Counted from the stretch's first letter, positions 40,638 to 49,471 are shown. The stretch: DNA of 64,000 nt from JAEUMD01 sp044222395 (GCA_044222395.1 JBGANK010000008.1:1-64000); one strand, 5' to 3'. Notes: generated by a model from the sequence alone, not told the origin. Program-made: numbers and translations.

Positions 40638-41348
40638 TTACTTCTTCGCAGCTGCAGGCTTGGCGGCGGCCGGGGCGGCCTTGGCCGCGGCAGGCTTGGC
40701 GGCGGCGGCCTTGGCATCGCCACCTGCAGCAGGTGCAGCAGCAGCGCCGGCCTCGCCCTCACCCTCGCCGCCATCGTCCTTGAGGCGTCCGGCGATGGTC
40801 GCGATCGTGAAGTCACGGTCGCTGATCGTTGGCCGCACACCCTCGGGCATGGCGACGGAGGAGATGTGGATCGACTGGCCGATCCGCGTACCTTCCAGGT
40901 TGATCTCGAAGAAGGGCGGGATGTGGTCGTAGGGGCAGAAGACCTCGACGTCGTGACGCACGATATTCAAGACGCCGCCACGCTTCAGGCCGGGCGACAG
41001 CGCATCGTTGGTGAACTTCACCGGCACCATCACCCGGATCATGCCGTCATCTGCAATGCGCAGGAAGTCAGCGTGGACCGGCGTATCGCGGACCGGGTCA
41101 AGCTGCAGGTCGCGCGCGATCACGCGATGCATCTCCTTGCCCAGCGTGATCTCGAAGACCGTCGAGGTGAAATGTCCCTTGAGATACTGCTTCCACAGGG
41201 TGTTGCCATCGATCGAGATGGAAACGGGCGGCTTCTTTGCGCCGTAGATCACGGCTGGAATTCGTCCTTCACGGCGTGCTTGGCGTGCGGCCCCCTTGCC
41301 GACACGGTCGCGCGCCGTGGCGTCGAGCTTTACGGGCTCTTGTGCCAT
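40638..41348 (-). CDS. rplY: 50S ribosomal protein L25 / general stress protein Ctc
   Basis: 236-residue two-domain L25 (Ctc type) that binds 5S rRNA. N-terminal domain: LDATARDRVGKGAARQARR and IPAVIYGAKKPPVSISI. C-terminal beta domain: HADFLRI, VMVPVKFTNDALSPGLKRGGVLN, FEINLEGTRIGQSIHIS. The last 35 residues are a low-complexity Ala/Lys/Pro tail (AAAAKPAAAKAAPAAAKPA), longer than usual. ATG at 41348 is before AQEPVKL. It leads the rplY-pth run, a common pairing. Confidence 0.95.
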   Translation of the reverse strand: MAQEPVKLDATARDRVGKGAARQARREGRIPAVIYGAKKPPVSISIDGNTLWKQYLKGHFTSTVFEITLGKEMHRVIARDLQLDPVRDTPVHADFLRIADDGMIRVMVPVKFTNDALSPGLKRGGVLNIVRHDVEVFCPYDHIPPFFEINLEGTRIGQSIHISSVAMPEGVRPTISDRDFTIATIAGRLKDDGGEGEGEAGAAAAPAAGGDAKAAAAKPAAAKAAPAAAKPAAAKK

Positions 41349-41687
41349 GGCTTTGTTTCTCCAATAGAAAAAGGGCTCGATCGAGCCCACGCCGAACCGC
41401 CCGGCCTCCAAGGGTGCGCAGGGCGGTGCCTCGACAGAACTGCCGAGATGGAGCGCTTATACGGGCAAGCCGTGATTTGGGCAACCACGCCCCGATTAAC
41501 GCACTGCGAACAACGTTCAGAGCATGTTTAGCTGAAGTGTGCGCGGTCGAGCCGTGAAAAAACATGCTCAAATGAAAGAGATAGAGCGCGTTCACGCTTT
41601 CGTCTGTAATGAACGCGCTCTGGTGCGGGGTGGTTTCGACCCCACCCACCGCAGCGTACACTGAAGCAAATTTCAGCGGAGACACAG
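41349..41687. other. Divergent intergenic region
   Basis: About 340 bases between rplY and the YiiG-like gene. Apart from the inverted repeats listed nothing gene-like is seen. The rplY promoter must lie in its left half. Confidence 0.5.
41520..41620. repeat. Two adjacent perfect inverted repeats
   Basis: GAGCATGTTT (41520-41529) pairs with AAACATGCTC (41560-41569). GAGCGCGTTCA (41584-41594) pairs with TGAACGCGCTC (41610-41620). Both stems are perfect, 10 and 11 bp. They resemble the mosaic intergenic repeats at 16566-16653 and occupy the gap between divergent rplY and the YiiG-like gene. Confidence 0.6.
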
Positions 41688-42626
41688 ATGGCAGGCCGGA
41701 TTTGTCTCGAAGTCACAATGCGGGCGATGGCGCTCGCGTTTCTCCTGGCAGCTTCTCCCGCGCAGGGATTGGCGGAGAAGCCCGCCGCCCCGGCCGAGCT
41801 GCAGGCGTCGATCACCAAGTCCAACGCCTACATCGGCCTCATGAACCGCACCTTGCGGGCGGTAGAATCCTGGAGCCGCTACACGAGCTGGGTCGACCTG
41901 AAGAAAGGCCCCACCGGCAAGGAGCGCTACATCGACTACGGCCTTTACAGCCTCTACGACGTCAAGGACGAAATCGCCAAGGCGCGCGAGGCCACCAAGC
42001 TGCAACCGTCGGCTCCCGAACTCGATTCTGCAATGGAACGCTACATCGGCGCCTACGAAGCGCTGGCGCCGCTGATGACGTCGGCCAACGGCTACTACGA
42101 GCGCAAGGACTACAAGACCGACAACATGGCCGAGGGCAAGGCACTGCACGTCAAGATGGCGCCGGCCGCAGAAGCCTTCCTGAAGTCGCGCGCCGAGATC
42201 GAGGCGCTGATGGGCACCTTCAAGCGCGACATCGACAATCGCGCGCTCGCTGCCCTCGAAGCGCAGGAAGGCCAAGGCCCGAGGTGGCACGTCAAGAACG
42301 TGATGATGAAGGCGGAAGACGTGATCGGGCAGCTGCCGAAAGGAAAGCAGCCCGCCGACATGAAGGCGTTCGATGCCTCGCTCGATGTCTACGCCAAGGT
42401 GGTGCGCAGCTTCGACGAATTCGCGCAGGCCTATCCAGGCAAGTTTTCGGGCTTCGACAGCATGCCGCGCTCGCTGCTCGGCAAGCTGCGCGAGTTCCGC
42501 GACAAGCTGGCGAAGGCCAAGGGCAAGGTCACCGACCAGTTCGTCAACATGGACCTGACCTTCCTCGTCAACCAGTACAACATGATGGTGTCGCAATCGG
42601 AGATGGCGACGCGGTTTGCGAAGTGA
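41688..42626 (+). CDS. YiiG family protein (DUF3829), exported
   Basis: 312 residues with an N-terminal signal peptide (MRAMALAFLLAASPAQGLA region). The rest is almost entirely helical and matches the DUF3829/YiiG layout: KSNAYIGLMNRTLRAVESWSRY, then a long Lys/Glu-rich body with DVYAKVVRSFDEFAQAYPGK and VNMDLTFLVNQYNMMVS near the C-terminus. Members are periplasmic or lipoproteins of unknown role. There is no lipobox Cys here. ATG at 41688 has GCGGAG eight bases upstream; ATG at 41718 is the alternative. Confidence 0.75.
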   Translation: MAGRICLEVTMRAMALAFLLAASPAQGLAEKPAAPAELQASITKSNAYIGLMNRTLRAVESWSRYTSWVDLKKGPTGKERYIDYGLYSLYDVKDEIAKAREATKLQPSAPELDSAMERYIGAYEALAPLMTSANGYYERKDYKTDNMAEGKALHVKMAPAAEAFLKSRAEIEALMGTFKRDIDNRALAALEAQEGQGPRWHVKNVMMKAEDVIGQLPKGKQPADMKAFDASLDVYAKVVRSFDEFAQAYPGKFSGFDSMPRSLLGKLREFRDKLAKAKGKVTDQFVNMDLTFLVNQYNMMVSQSEMATRFAK

Positions 42627-42780
42627 GGGTGAGGGGTGTATCGGGCGCTCCTTGAGTGCCGTAGTGCACCGCTCCGAATTCTGCGCGTGCTAACGTCATC
42701 GGCTGAGCTTCCTTGCACCTTTTTCTGATTGCCTCCTATGGTGCTTGGCTGAAAGGCCGCGCACCAGCGACGACACAGCC

Positions 42781-43671
42781 ATGCCCTTCCTGATGGAATT
42801 GAAGATCGAGCCCAAGACAGAGGCCGATCACCAGATGCTGCTCCCGGCGCTACGCGCGCTGGAGAGAGAGGACTCCACCTTGCGCGTGGATTTCGATCCG
42901 GAATCGCATGAGATCATCCTCAAGGGGCAGAGCGAATTGCATCTCGACATCGCTCTCGATGTGCTCAAACGGCAGCGTGGGATTGCCATCGATGTCGGCG
43001 CGCCGCAAGTCGCCTATCGCGAGGTGCTGAAGCGGCTTAGCGAGGTCGAATACACCCACATGCCGCGCGGCCCGCAGCCCGGCAAGGTCAAGGTCGCACT
43101 TCAAGCAAAGCCGCTCGAACTTGGCGCGGGGGACTGGTTCTCAGTCGATCTTGCCGACGACAACGTCGATCTCGATGTCGACGAGGTGCAAGCGGTCGAG
43201 GACGGCATCGATTGGGTGCGCGACAACGGCCGGCTCATTGGCTTCCCCTTGGTCGATTGCGAGGTAACGCTGAAGCGGCTCGTGTTCTTCAAAGCCCGCG
43301 CGCCACTCTTGAGTATCAAGACCACCGCGCGTCTTGCGATGATCGAAGCCTGCGAGCACGCCGGCCTGGACCTACTCGAACCGGTGATGGCGGTGACGGT
43401 GACGACACCATTCGACTTCATCGGCGCGATCATCGGCAATTTGAATGAACGGCGCGTGCAGATCCGCTCTCAGCGACTCGATGGCGAGAGCTGTATCATC
43501 GAGGCGCTGGTGCCGCTCGCCAATCTGTTCGGCTACATCAACGACTTGCGCGCAAGATCACTCGGCCGGGCCGACTACACGATGAGCTACAGCCACTATC
43601 AGCTGGTGCCGCGCAACATATCGGGCGGACCCGACGACAACTTCCCGCCCGCTGTCGGCAAGCGCGCTTGA
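42781..43671 (+). CDS. EF-G-like protein lacking the GTPase domain (domains III-V only)
   Basis: 296 residues that align with the C-terminal half of elongation factor G. Domain III is at about 1-80 (ELKIEPKTEADHQMLLPALR, LKGQSELHLDIALDVLKR), domain IV at about 85-205 (GAPQVAYREVLKR; DWVRDNGRLIGFPLVDCEVTL) and domain V at about 208-290 (EACEHAGLDLLEPVMAVTV, PFDFIGAIIGNLNERR, LVPLANLFGYINDLRARSLG). There is no P-loop, switch or NKxD sequence, and no such remnant upstream in any frame. Codon use is normal and the frame is intact, but no clear ribosome site precedes the ATG. It could be a functional translation-related protein or a truncated paralogue. Confidence 0.8.
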   Translation: MPFLMELKIEPKTEADHQMLLPALRALEREDSTLRVDFDPESHEIILKGQSELHLDIALDVLKRQRGIAIDVGAPQVAYREVLKRLSEVEYTHMPRGPQPGKVKVALQAKPLELGAGDWFSVDLADDNVDLDVDEVQAVEDGIDWVRDNGRLIGFPLVDCEVTLKRLVFFKARAPLLSIKTTARLAMIEACEHAGLDLLEPVMAVTVTTPFDFIGAIIGNLNERRVQIRSQRLDGESCIIEALVPLANLFGYINDLRARSLGRADYTMSYSHYQLVPRNISGGPDDNFPPAVGKRA

Positions 43672-43678
43672 GTGCGGC

Positions 43679-44656
43679 TCAATAAAACAGGCTCGACACG
43701 CTTTCCTCGCGGCTCGTCCGCAGGATCGCCTCGCCGATCAGCGACCCGATCGAAAGAATGCGGATGTTGCGCGTCGCGCGCACCGCCTCGGTCGGCTGTA
43801 TCGAATCGGTAATGACCAGCGACTTCAATCGCGAGTTCTGGATGCGGGAGACCGCGCCACCCGACAGCACGCCGTGCGTGATGTAGGCGTGCACTTCCGT
43901 CGCGCCGTTCTTCAACAGCGCCTCGGCGGCATTGCAAAGTGTGCCGCCCGAATCGATGATGTCGTCGATCAGGATGCAGCGCATACCCGCCACCTCGCCG
44001 ATCACGTTCATCACTTCCGATTCACCCGGGCGCTCGCGCCGCTTGTCGCAGATGGCGATCGGCGCGTTGATGCGTTTGGCGAGCGCGCGCGCACGCACCA
44101 CGCCGCCGACGTCCGGCGACACCACCACGGTCTGGTTGTGCGGGAACCGCTCCTGGATGTCGCGCGCGATGATCGGCGCGGCGAACAGGTTGTCGGTCGG
44201 GATGTCGAAGAAGCCCTGGATCTGCCCGGCGTGCAGGTCGATCGTCAGTAGCCGGTGGACGCCGGCGCGTTCGATCAGGTTGGCCACGAGCTTGGCCGAG
44301 ATAGGCGTTCGCGGGCCGGGCTTGCGATCCTGCCGCGCGTACCCGTAGTAGGGAACGACTGCAGTGATGCGCCGCGCCGACGAGCGCTTCAGCGCGTCGA
44401 CCACGATCAACAGTTCCATCAGGTTGTCGTTGGCGGGAAACGACGTCGACTGGATCACGAACACGTCCTGGCCGCGCACGTTCTCCTGGATCTCGACGAA
44501 GATCTCCATGTCGGCGAAGCGCTTCACTTGCGTCTTCGCCAGAGGCATCTTGAGGTAACTGGCGATCGCTTCGGCCAGCGGCCGGTTGGAGTTGCCCGCG
44601 ACGAGCTTCACGGCCGGCCCGGCGCTTCTGCCGTCTCCACGCGCGTCAAAGGGCAT
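43679..44656 (-). CDS. prs: Ribose-phosphate pyrophosphokinase
   Basis: 325-residue PRPP synthetase (ribose-5-phosphate plus ATP to PRPP plus AMP). Motifs: KLVAGNSNRPLAEAIASYL, the ATP-site FADMEIFVEIQENVRGQDV, PYYGYARQDRK, VVSPDVGGVVRARALAKR and the PRPP-binding loop CILIDDIIDSGGTLCNAA. The first 15 residues are a poorly conserved extension. It converges with the EF-G-like gene with only seven bases between them. Its product feeds apt elsewhere in the window. Confidence 0.96.
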   Translation of the reverse strand: MPFDARGDGRSAGPAVKLVAGNSNRPLAEAIASYLKMPLAKTQVKRFADMEIFVEIQENVRGQDVFVIQSTSFPANDNLMELLIVVDALKRSSARRITAVVPYYGYARQDRKPGPRTPISAKLVANLIERAGVHRLLTIDLHAGQIQGFFDIPTDNLFAAPIIARDIQERFPHNQTVVVSPDVGGVVRARALAKRINAPIAICDKRRERPGESEVMNVIGEVAGMRCILIDDIIDSGGTLCNAAEALLKNGATEVHAYITHGVLSGGAVSRIQNSRLKSLVITDSIQPTEAVRATRNIRILSIGSLIGEAILRTSREESVSSLFY

Positions 44657-44692
44657 CGGATCGCTCCGCGACTGTTTGTTATGGCGGTGTCT

Positions 44693-44735
44693 AGCAATTA
44701 GGCCCGGACCTGTAAACGGTCCGGGCCTAATTGCT
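44693..44735 (-). terminator. Very strong hairpin between the lipoprotein gene and prs
   Basis: AGCAATTAGGCCCGGACC pairs perfectly over 18 bp with its complement across a 7-base loop (TGTAAAC). It lies 60 bases beyond the stop of the minus-strand lipoprotein gene and about 37 bases before prs. It lacks a T-run; a terminator or insulated processing site is likely. Confidence 0.65.
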
Positions 44736-44795
44736 TGTCGAGAGCTGCTCAGATGGCACTGGAAGAAAGCGGGTCTCCAACAGTGCCCCTGCGGG

Positions 44796-45884
44796 TCAGT
44801 TTACCTTTGGTATGAGCTTTACGATGCCCTGCGCGGCCGCCGCCGCGGCTGCATCAGCCGTGGCACCCCACGAGCCGTCGAGCGAGCCAGCGGCAATCTC
44901 GTTCTTCTGAGACACCGTGCCGATCGACTTGCCGCCCGGATCCTTCACATGCCAGTCGATCTTGATCGGCTGCTTGCCATCCTTGGCCTCTCCGACCGCC
45001 ACGACACCTTCAACACGATATGTGTTGGCGGCTGGACTGGAGGTCAGCGAAACGCCGTTCTTTGTAAGCTCGCGCTGCAGAGCCGTGGTCAGCGAGACGC
45101 GGCCGTCGCCCGGAGCTCCGGTCACGTTGGGCACGATCGCTGTTGCCGGTCCCTTGCCGATGCTGCCCGTCGCCTGGTTCGCGCTGGCAGCACCTGTCGC
45201 CGCCGTCTCAGCCGGCGCTGCGGCAGCACTTGTCGCCGCCGGCGCTGTCGCCCCGGTTGCCGCTGGAGCAGCGGCCGCCGTCCTCGTCGCCTTGGCTGCT
45301 GCAGGCGCAGATGCGACTGGTGCCGCCGAGGCCTGCGGCGACTGCTTGGGCAGCCACGCGGCCACCTGCGAAGCGGTCTTCGACGAGATCGAGCTGATGA
45401 CTTGCTGCGAGACAGCGGCCCACGGATCGCGATCCGCGCCCGCTGACACCATCTCTTCGCCGGTGATGCGATTGACGCGCTGACCGGCTGGATCGGTGAT
45501 ATCCCAGATGTAGGACACCTTCACGCCGCTCTTTTCGCGCGCTGACACGACATATCCGCGCAGCGTAAAGTCGGACTTGTCAGTCGCGTTCTGAGCGACC
45601 GAAACCTTCTGCTGAGCAAGCGCGCTCGACAGGCCCGCCTGCATCTGCTTGGCGACGTTCTCCGGTGCTCCGATCACAGGAGCCACGGCAATCTTCGTGC
45701 TCGTGGCAGGTGCCACGGGTGCTGGCGTCGCGACCTCGGCCGAAGGTGTCGAATCGCCAGACGTGCCAAGCAGATTGCTGGCCGTCTCGCATCCAGCGAG
45801 GCCAAGGCTCAAGAAGGCAAGCGCGCCTGCAATCGCGGCAGATCTAGCGTACCCGCGCGCCGCAACGGCATAATTGGTCGTCAC
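44796..45884 (-). CDS. Lipoprotein with Ala-rich linker and repeated domain
   Basis: 362 residues starting at GTG 45884, which has AGGGGG nine bases upstream. The N-terminal lipoprotein signal ends in LGLAGC with the lipidated Cys32. Two similar beta domains are separated by an Ala/Thr/Pro-rich linker of about 75 residues. The first is near 60-175 (GAPENVAKQMQAGLSSALAQ, FTLRGYVVSAREKSGVKV, YIWDITDPAGQRVNRI). The second is near 260-362 (GRVSLTTALQRELTKNGVSL, YRVEGVVAVGEAKDGKQPI, DWHVKDPGGKSIGTVSQ). This internal duplication is seen directly. Envelope-located; function unknown. Confidence 0.75.
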   Translation of the reverse strand: MTTNYAVAARGYARSAAIAGALAFLSLGLAGCETASNLLGTSGDSTPSAEVATPAPVAPATSTKIAVAPVIGAPENVAKQMQAGLSSALAQQKVSVAQNATDKSDFTLRGYVVSAREKSGVKVSYIWDITDPAGQRVNRITGEEMVSAGADRDPWAAVSQQVISSISSKTASQVAAWLPKQSPQASAAPVASAPAAAKATRTAAAAPAATGATAPAATSAAAAPAETAATGAASANQATGSIGKGPATAIVPNVTGAPGDGRVSLTTALQRELTKNGVSLTSSPAANTYRVEGVVAVGEAKDGKQPIKIDWHVKDPGGKSIGTVSQKNEIAAGSLDGSWGATADAAAAAAAQGIVKLIPKVN

Positions 45885-46092
45885 GATGACGTCCCCCTCA
45901 ATATCATCCGCTGTTTGATCCGGCGGCCGTCGTACCAACACTGCGGCCTAAACCCACTCCCTCAAAACCGGTACGCGATCGACATTGAGTTAGCCAATCG
46001 CCAGGCAGGATGTCCACCCTCCGGCAGCCGTCCGTCCTCAGTTCTCACGCTCCACAACGGGGTTCGGACGGCAAACTTTGTGGATTGTGCAA

Positions 46093-46884
46093 CTAAGCCA
46101 CGACGATGGCAGAGATTTGACGGCCGTAATCAGGCTCATTCCGGTGGCATGAGCGGCGATATGAGAAGAATCGCGATTCGTTCGCATAGGTGCATTCCGT
46201 AGCGCTTTCGTAAGCGGCGAGTTGAAGTGCGGCAAGTCGCCCGAGCACGTAGGCTGACAAATCGAAATGAGCCCGGCCGCCGGCCTCGGGCCTTGTAAAA
46301 AATCGAGCATTATCAGGTGCGAGCATGCAAACTTCGGCTTCGAATTCAGGTCCCACCTCGTAGTTGGCAACGCCGATGCATGGCCCGATGGCGGCGACAA
46401 TGCGCTCGCGTCGTGCCCCCGCATCCTCCATCGCCGAAATGGTTGCATCCAGAATTCCGCCGACCGCGCCTCTCCATCCGGCATGGGCCGCAGCTACGAC
46501 TTTGGATGTGGGGTCGGCGAACAGCACCGGACAGCAGTCGGCGGCGAGCACGCCCACGACCACGCCCGGCGTCGCTGACACGACCGCGTCGGCTCGAGGA
46601 AGGTTGGCGGTATCCTGAGGCCCCGTGACGATCCGGGCGGTTGCCGAATGCGTCTGGTAGAGCGTGACGACCGGTTGTGCCGCGTTGCCCAGGGCCGCTG
46701 CGACGCGGCGCCGGTTCTCCATCACAGCTTCACGCGCGTCCTGCGAGCCAAGCCCGCAATTCAATTCCGCATAAAGCCCGCGCGACACCCCGCCCTGGCG
46801 CGTGAAAAAGCCATGGCGAATTCCGGCGAGTGCATTCAGAGCCGGGGCTTCGATGCGTCTGGGCGTGGTGAAGGCGTTTGTCAT
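46093..46884 (-). CDS. pgeF: Peptidoglycan editing factor PgeF (YfiH, laccase-domain family)
   Basis: 263 residues. Zn/Cu-site motifs are visible: LYQTHSATARIV, VLAADCCPVLFAD and AAAHAGWRGAVGGI, with GPCIGVANYEVGPEF and a late SCHRNEPDYGRQIS. The family member in E. coli removes wrongly inserted L-Ser from muropeptide precursors and also acts on adenosine-like substrates in vitro. Here it follows the MidA-type methyltransferase by 25 bases on the same strand, a conserved alphaproteobacterial order lgt-methyltransferase-pgeF. Confidence 0.92.
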   Translation of the reverse strand: MTNAFTTPRRIEAPALNALAGIRHGFFTRQGGVSRGLYAELNCGLGSQDAREAVMENRRRVAAALGNAAQPVVTLYQTHSATARIVTGPQDTANLPRADAVVSATPGVVVGVLAADCCPVLFADPTSKVVAAAHAGWRGAVGGILDATISAMEDAGARRERIVAAIGPCIGVANYEVGPEFEAEVCMLAPDNARFFTRPEAGGRAHFDLSAYVLGRLAALQLAAYESATECTYANESRFFSYRRSCHRNEPDYGRQISAIVVA

Positions 46885-46909
46885 GGAACGTGGTCTGCAA
46901 CGCGTGCGA

Positions 46910-48082
46910 TCAAGTGGCCGATGGCGATACTGCCGAAAGTCCGGGCAATGGCGGCAGATCAGCCGAGCGCACGCCGATCGCCTTGAAGCGGCTACCCATG
47001 CCCGGCACCGCCATCAGCCGCGCGACGCCCGTCTCGATCTCCAGTGCCGCCTGCGGGTTCGCATTCATGAGGCGTGAGGTGCGCTCGATGATGCCAAGCG
47101 AGCCTAAGAATTGCGCTTGCGTGACGGGACCATCGACGGCGAGCCGCGTTTCACCCTCGATTGGCTCGAAGTCGAACTGCAGCTTCACGTCGTTGAAGTC
47201 GACCTGGCAGGTCAGGTCCGCCTCGCCCGGCGAGGTCAGCGGATGCTCGAACTTGTGACCGCGCACGGCCTGCAGGGTATCAGCAACGACCACCTGGTCT
47301 TTGTTGCGTTCGGCGTCGAAATAGCCGTAGTCGATGAAGAGCGCCGCCCACGGCGCGGTGCGGTCGATCGGCAGGTGAGCAAGGTCGTCCCAGTCCTGCG
47401 CCTCGAACACCGAGCCGTCCCGCAGGTACGGGTTGACGGCAAAGAAGCTCTCGTCGTCGCCTTCCGCGCGCGTCATCGCAACAAAGCGAAGATTTCCTTT
47501 CGGGTCGAGTCCGACGCTGCGGATGAAGCACGCCTTGCCCACGACCTCGAACTGCTGCACTGGGCATGTATCGAGGAATTCGTTGGCGACCAGGATCATC
47601 GGCGTATCCTTGGGGATTTCTGCGGTCGTCTTAAGCGTGGTGATGCGCTGCCCGGGCACCAAGCCGCTCAGAATGTCCGTTGCGCCAGGATCAGGTGCAA
47701 CATCGACCAATACTATCGACGCCGCGTCGAGAAACCCCGGAACGATCCGCGCGGCCCGCAGCGCATCGCGCATCATCGTGCCGCGTCCGGGGCCAAGCTC
47801 GACCAGATTGAATTTCTGCGGTGCGCCCATCTGCTGCCAGACGACAGCCACCCACAGGCCGATGAGCTCGCCGAACACCTGCGAGATTTCCGGCGCCGTG
47901 ATGAAGTCTCCCTTGGCGCCGACCGCTTGCCTCGTAACGTAATAGCCATGCTCGGGGTCGGTGAGACACGAACGCATGTACTCCGCGATCGTGATCGGAC
48001 CCTGCCGCAGGATTCGCTCTTTCAGCTTCAGCGCCAGCGATGTTTCTCGCCGCGCTTCAGGATCATAGGGCAGGTTGCTCAT
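46910..48082 (-). CDS. Class I SAM-dependent methyltransferase, NDUFAF7/MidA family
   Basis: 390 residues. The N-terminal PITIAEYMRSCLTDPEHGYYVTR and KGDFITAPEISQVFGELIGLW are hallmarks of the MidA/NDUFAF7 family, and the SAM motif is LVELGPGRGTMMRDALRA near 95-112. Later ANEFLDTCPVQQF and FIDYGYFD are conserved. NDUFAF7 methylates an arginine of a complex I subunit in mitochondria; bacterial substrates are unproven. The start overlaps the lgt stop (ATGA). Confidence 0.9.
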   Translation of the reverse strand: MSNLPYDPEARRETSLALKLKERILRQGPITIAEYMRSCLTDPEHGYYVTRQAVGAKGDFITAPEISQVFGELIGLWVAVVWQQMGAPQKFNLVELGPGRGTMMRDALRAARIVPGFLDAASIVLVDVAPDPGATDILSGLVPGQRITTLKTTAEIPKDTPMILVANEFLDTCPVQQFEVVGKACFIRSVGLDPKGNLRFVAMTRAEGDDESFFAVNPYLRDGSVFEAQDWDDLAHLPIDRTAPWAALFIDYGYFDAERNKDQVVVADTLQAVRGHKFEHPLTSPGEADLTCQVDFNDVKLQFDFEPIEGETRLAVDGPVTQAQFLGSLGIIERTSRLMNANPQAALEIETGVARLMAVPGMGSRFKAIGVRSADLPPLPGLSAVSPSAT

Positions 48083-48939
48083 GAGATTCGGGCTCTCGCC
48101 GGCTTGCCCGCTTTCGCTTCGCGCGACGCAAAGCTCCAGGCACGCCACATCAGCCAGCCGCCCAAGAGCACCATCGGGATCGAGTAGAGCATGCCGCGCG
48201 TGATTGACACGCTTTCGAACAGCATCCCGTACTCCTCGATCTTGAACAGCTCGACGAACATGCGGAATGCGCCATAGCCGGCCAGAAACGCGCCGACCGT
48301 GAAGCCAGGCATCTTCAGCGAGCCGCGCTTCCAGATCAGCCAGCCGAGGATCGCGAACAGCACCGCACCCTCGAGGATGGCCTCGTAAAGCATGGCCGGG
48401 TGGCGCGGCATCGGTCCATAGCCCGGGAAGGCGATCGCCCATGGCACGTTGGTGATCGTGCCGACGACCTCCGAGTTGATGAAGTTGGCGGTGCGGCCGA
48501 AGAACAGGCCGATCGGAACGGCAGCGGTCACCACGTCCGCCAGGCTGTGCATGGAGACGTTGCGCCACATCGAATAAAGCCACATCGCCAGCGTCACGCC
48601 GATGGCACCGCCGTGGAAGGCCATGCCACCCTGCCAGATCTTCACGATCTCTGCGGGATGCGACAGGTAGTAGGTGGGCTCGTAGAACAGCACATGCCCA
48701 AGCCGCCCGCCGATGACGACGCCGAGCGTGACGACGAGCAGCACGTCATCCATCATGTTCACGGAAAGCGCCGGCTTGCCGTCGCGCCACAACCGGTTGG
48801 TGCTGACCAGCTTCCTGACGTACCACCAGCCGAGCAGCAGACCGGCCATGTAGGCGAGCCCGTACCACTTGACCGAAAGTGGCCCGATGCTGATCGCCAC
48901 GGGGTCGATCTCGGGATAGGGAATGGCAAGCAATCTCAA
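48079..48939 (-). CDS. lgt: Prolipoprotein diacylglyceryl transferase
   Basis: 286-residue inner-membrane enzyme that attaches diacylglycerol to the lipobox cysteine of prolipoproteins. Seven or so membrane helices; signature GRTANFINSEVVG near 148 with the essential Asn and Glu, WQGGMAFHGGAIG near 103 with the catalytic His, and RHPAMLYEAILEG. The start is TTG at 48939, set by GGAGG eight bases upstream. First gene of the lgt-methyltransferase-pgeF operon. Confidence 0.96.
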   Translation of the reverse strand: MRLLAIPYPEIDPVAISIGPLSVKWYGLAYMAGLLLGWWYVRKLVSTNRLWRDGKPALSVNMMDDVLLVVTLGVVIGGRLGHVLFYEPTYYLSHPAEIVKIWQGGMAFHGGAIGVTLAMWLYSMWRNVSMHSLADVVTAAVPIGLFFGRTANFINSEVVGTITNVPWAIAFPGYGPMPRHPAMLYEAILEGAVLFAILGWLIWKRGSLKMPGFTVGAFLAGYGAFRMFVELFKIEEYGMLFESVSITRGMLYSIPMVLLGGWLMWRAWSFASREAKAGKPARARIS

Positions 48940-49210
48940 TCGCTAGTCCTCCATGGCGGGCATCTCTGCCAAGCCGGCGGGTTGGTCGTGGCGACCAGGC
49001 TCGCAAGAACGCCGACGGTGGCACGATTTGGCCAGGGATCGGTCCATGTCAAGCGACGCAGGACGTGCCCTTGGTTCACCATCTGATTCCCGGCAGCACC
49101 GTTGAGCCTTGATTGGAGTCACCGCCACGGCCATAGTCCCTGCAAATCGCAACACCGCCGCCATGCGGATACAACTACAGCGGCCGTCGCCGTAAAGTAT
49201 AGGTATCAAG

Positions 49211-49471
49211 ATGACCCAGACCGCCAATCCGATCCTCGATGAGCTTGCGCGTCTGATGACCGACGCGGCAGGTGCCGCCCAGGGCGTCAAGCGCGAGATG
49301 GAATCCCTGGTGCGTTCGCAAGGCGAGCGTTTCCTGCGCGACATGGACGTGGTGAGCCGCGAGGAGTTCGAGGCCGTCAAGGCGATGGCCGAGAAGGCAC
49401 GCGCCGAGAACGATGCGCTGTCAGCGCGTATTGCCGCACTCGAATCGACATTGCGCGGCCGTAGCGGCTGA
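49211..49471 (+). CDS. ubiK: Ubiquinone biosynthesis accessory factor UbiK (BMFP/YqiC family)
   Basis: 86 residues. N-terminal NPILDELARLMTDAAGAAQG and a central amphipathic helix, then the conserved REEFEAVKAMAEKARAEND and a C-terminal leucine-zipper-like coiled coil ALSARIAALES. UbiK assists the soluble Ubi complex in aerobic ubiquinone synthesis and binds membranes. Diverges from lgt by 271 bases. Confidence 0.88.
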   Translation: MTQTANPILDELARLMTDAAGAAQGVKREMESLVRSQGERFLRDMDVVSREEFEAVKAMAEKARAENDALSARIAALESTLRGRSG

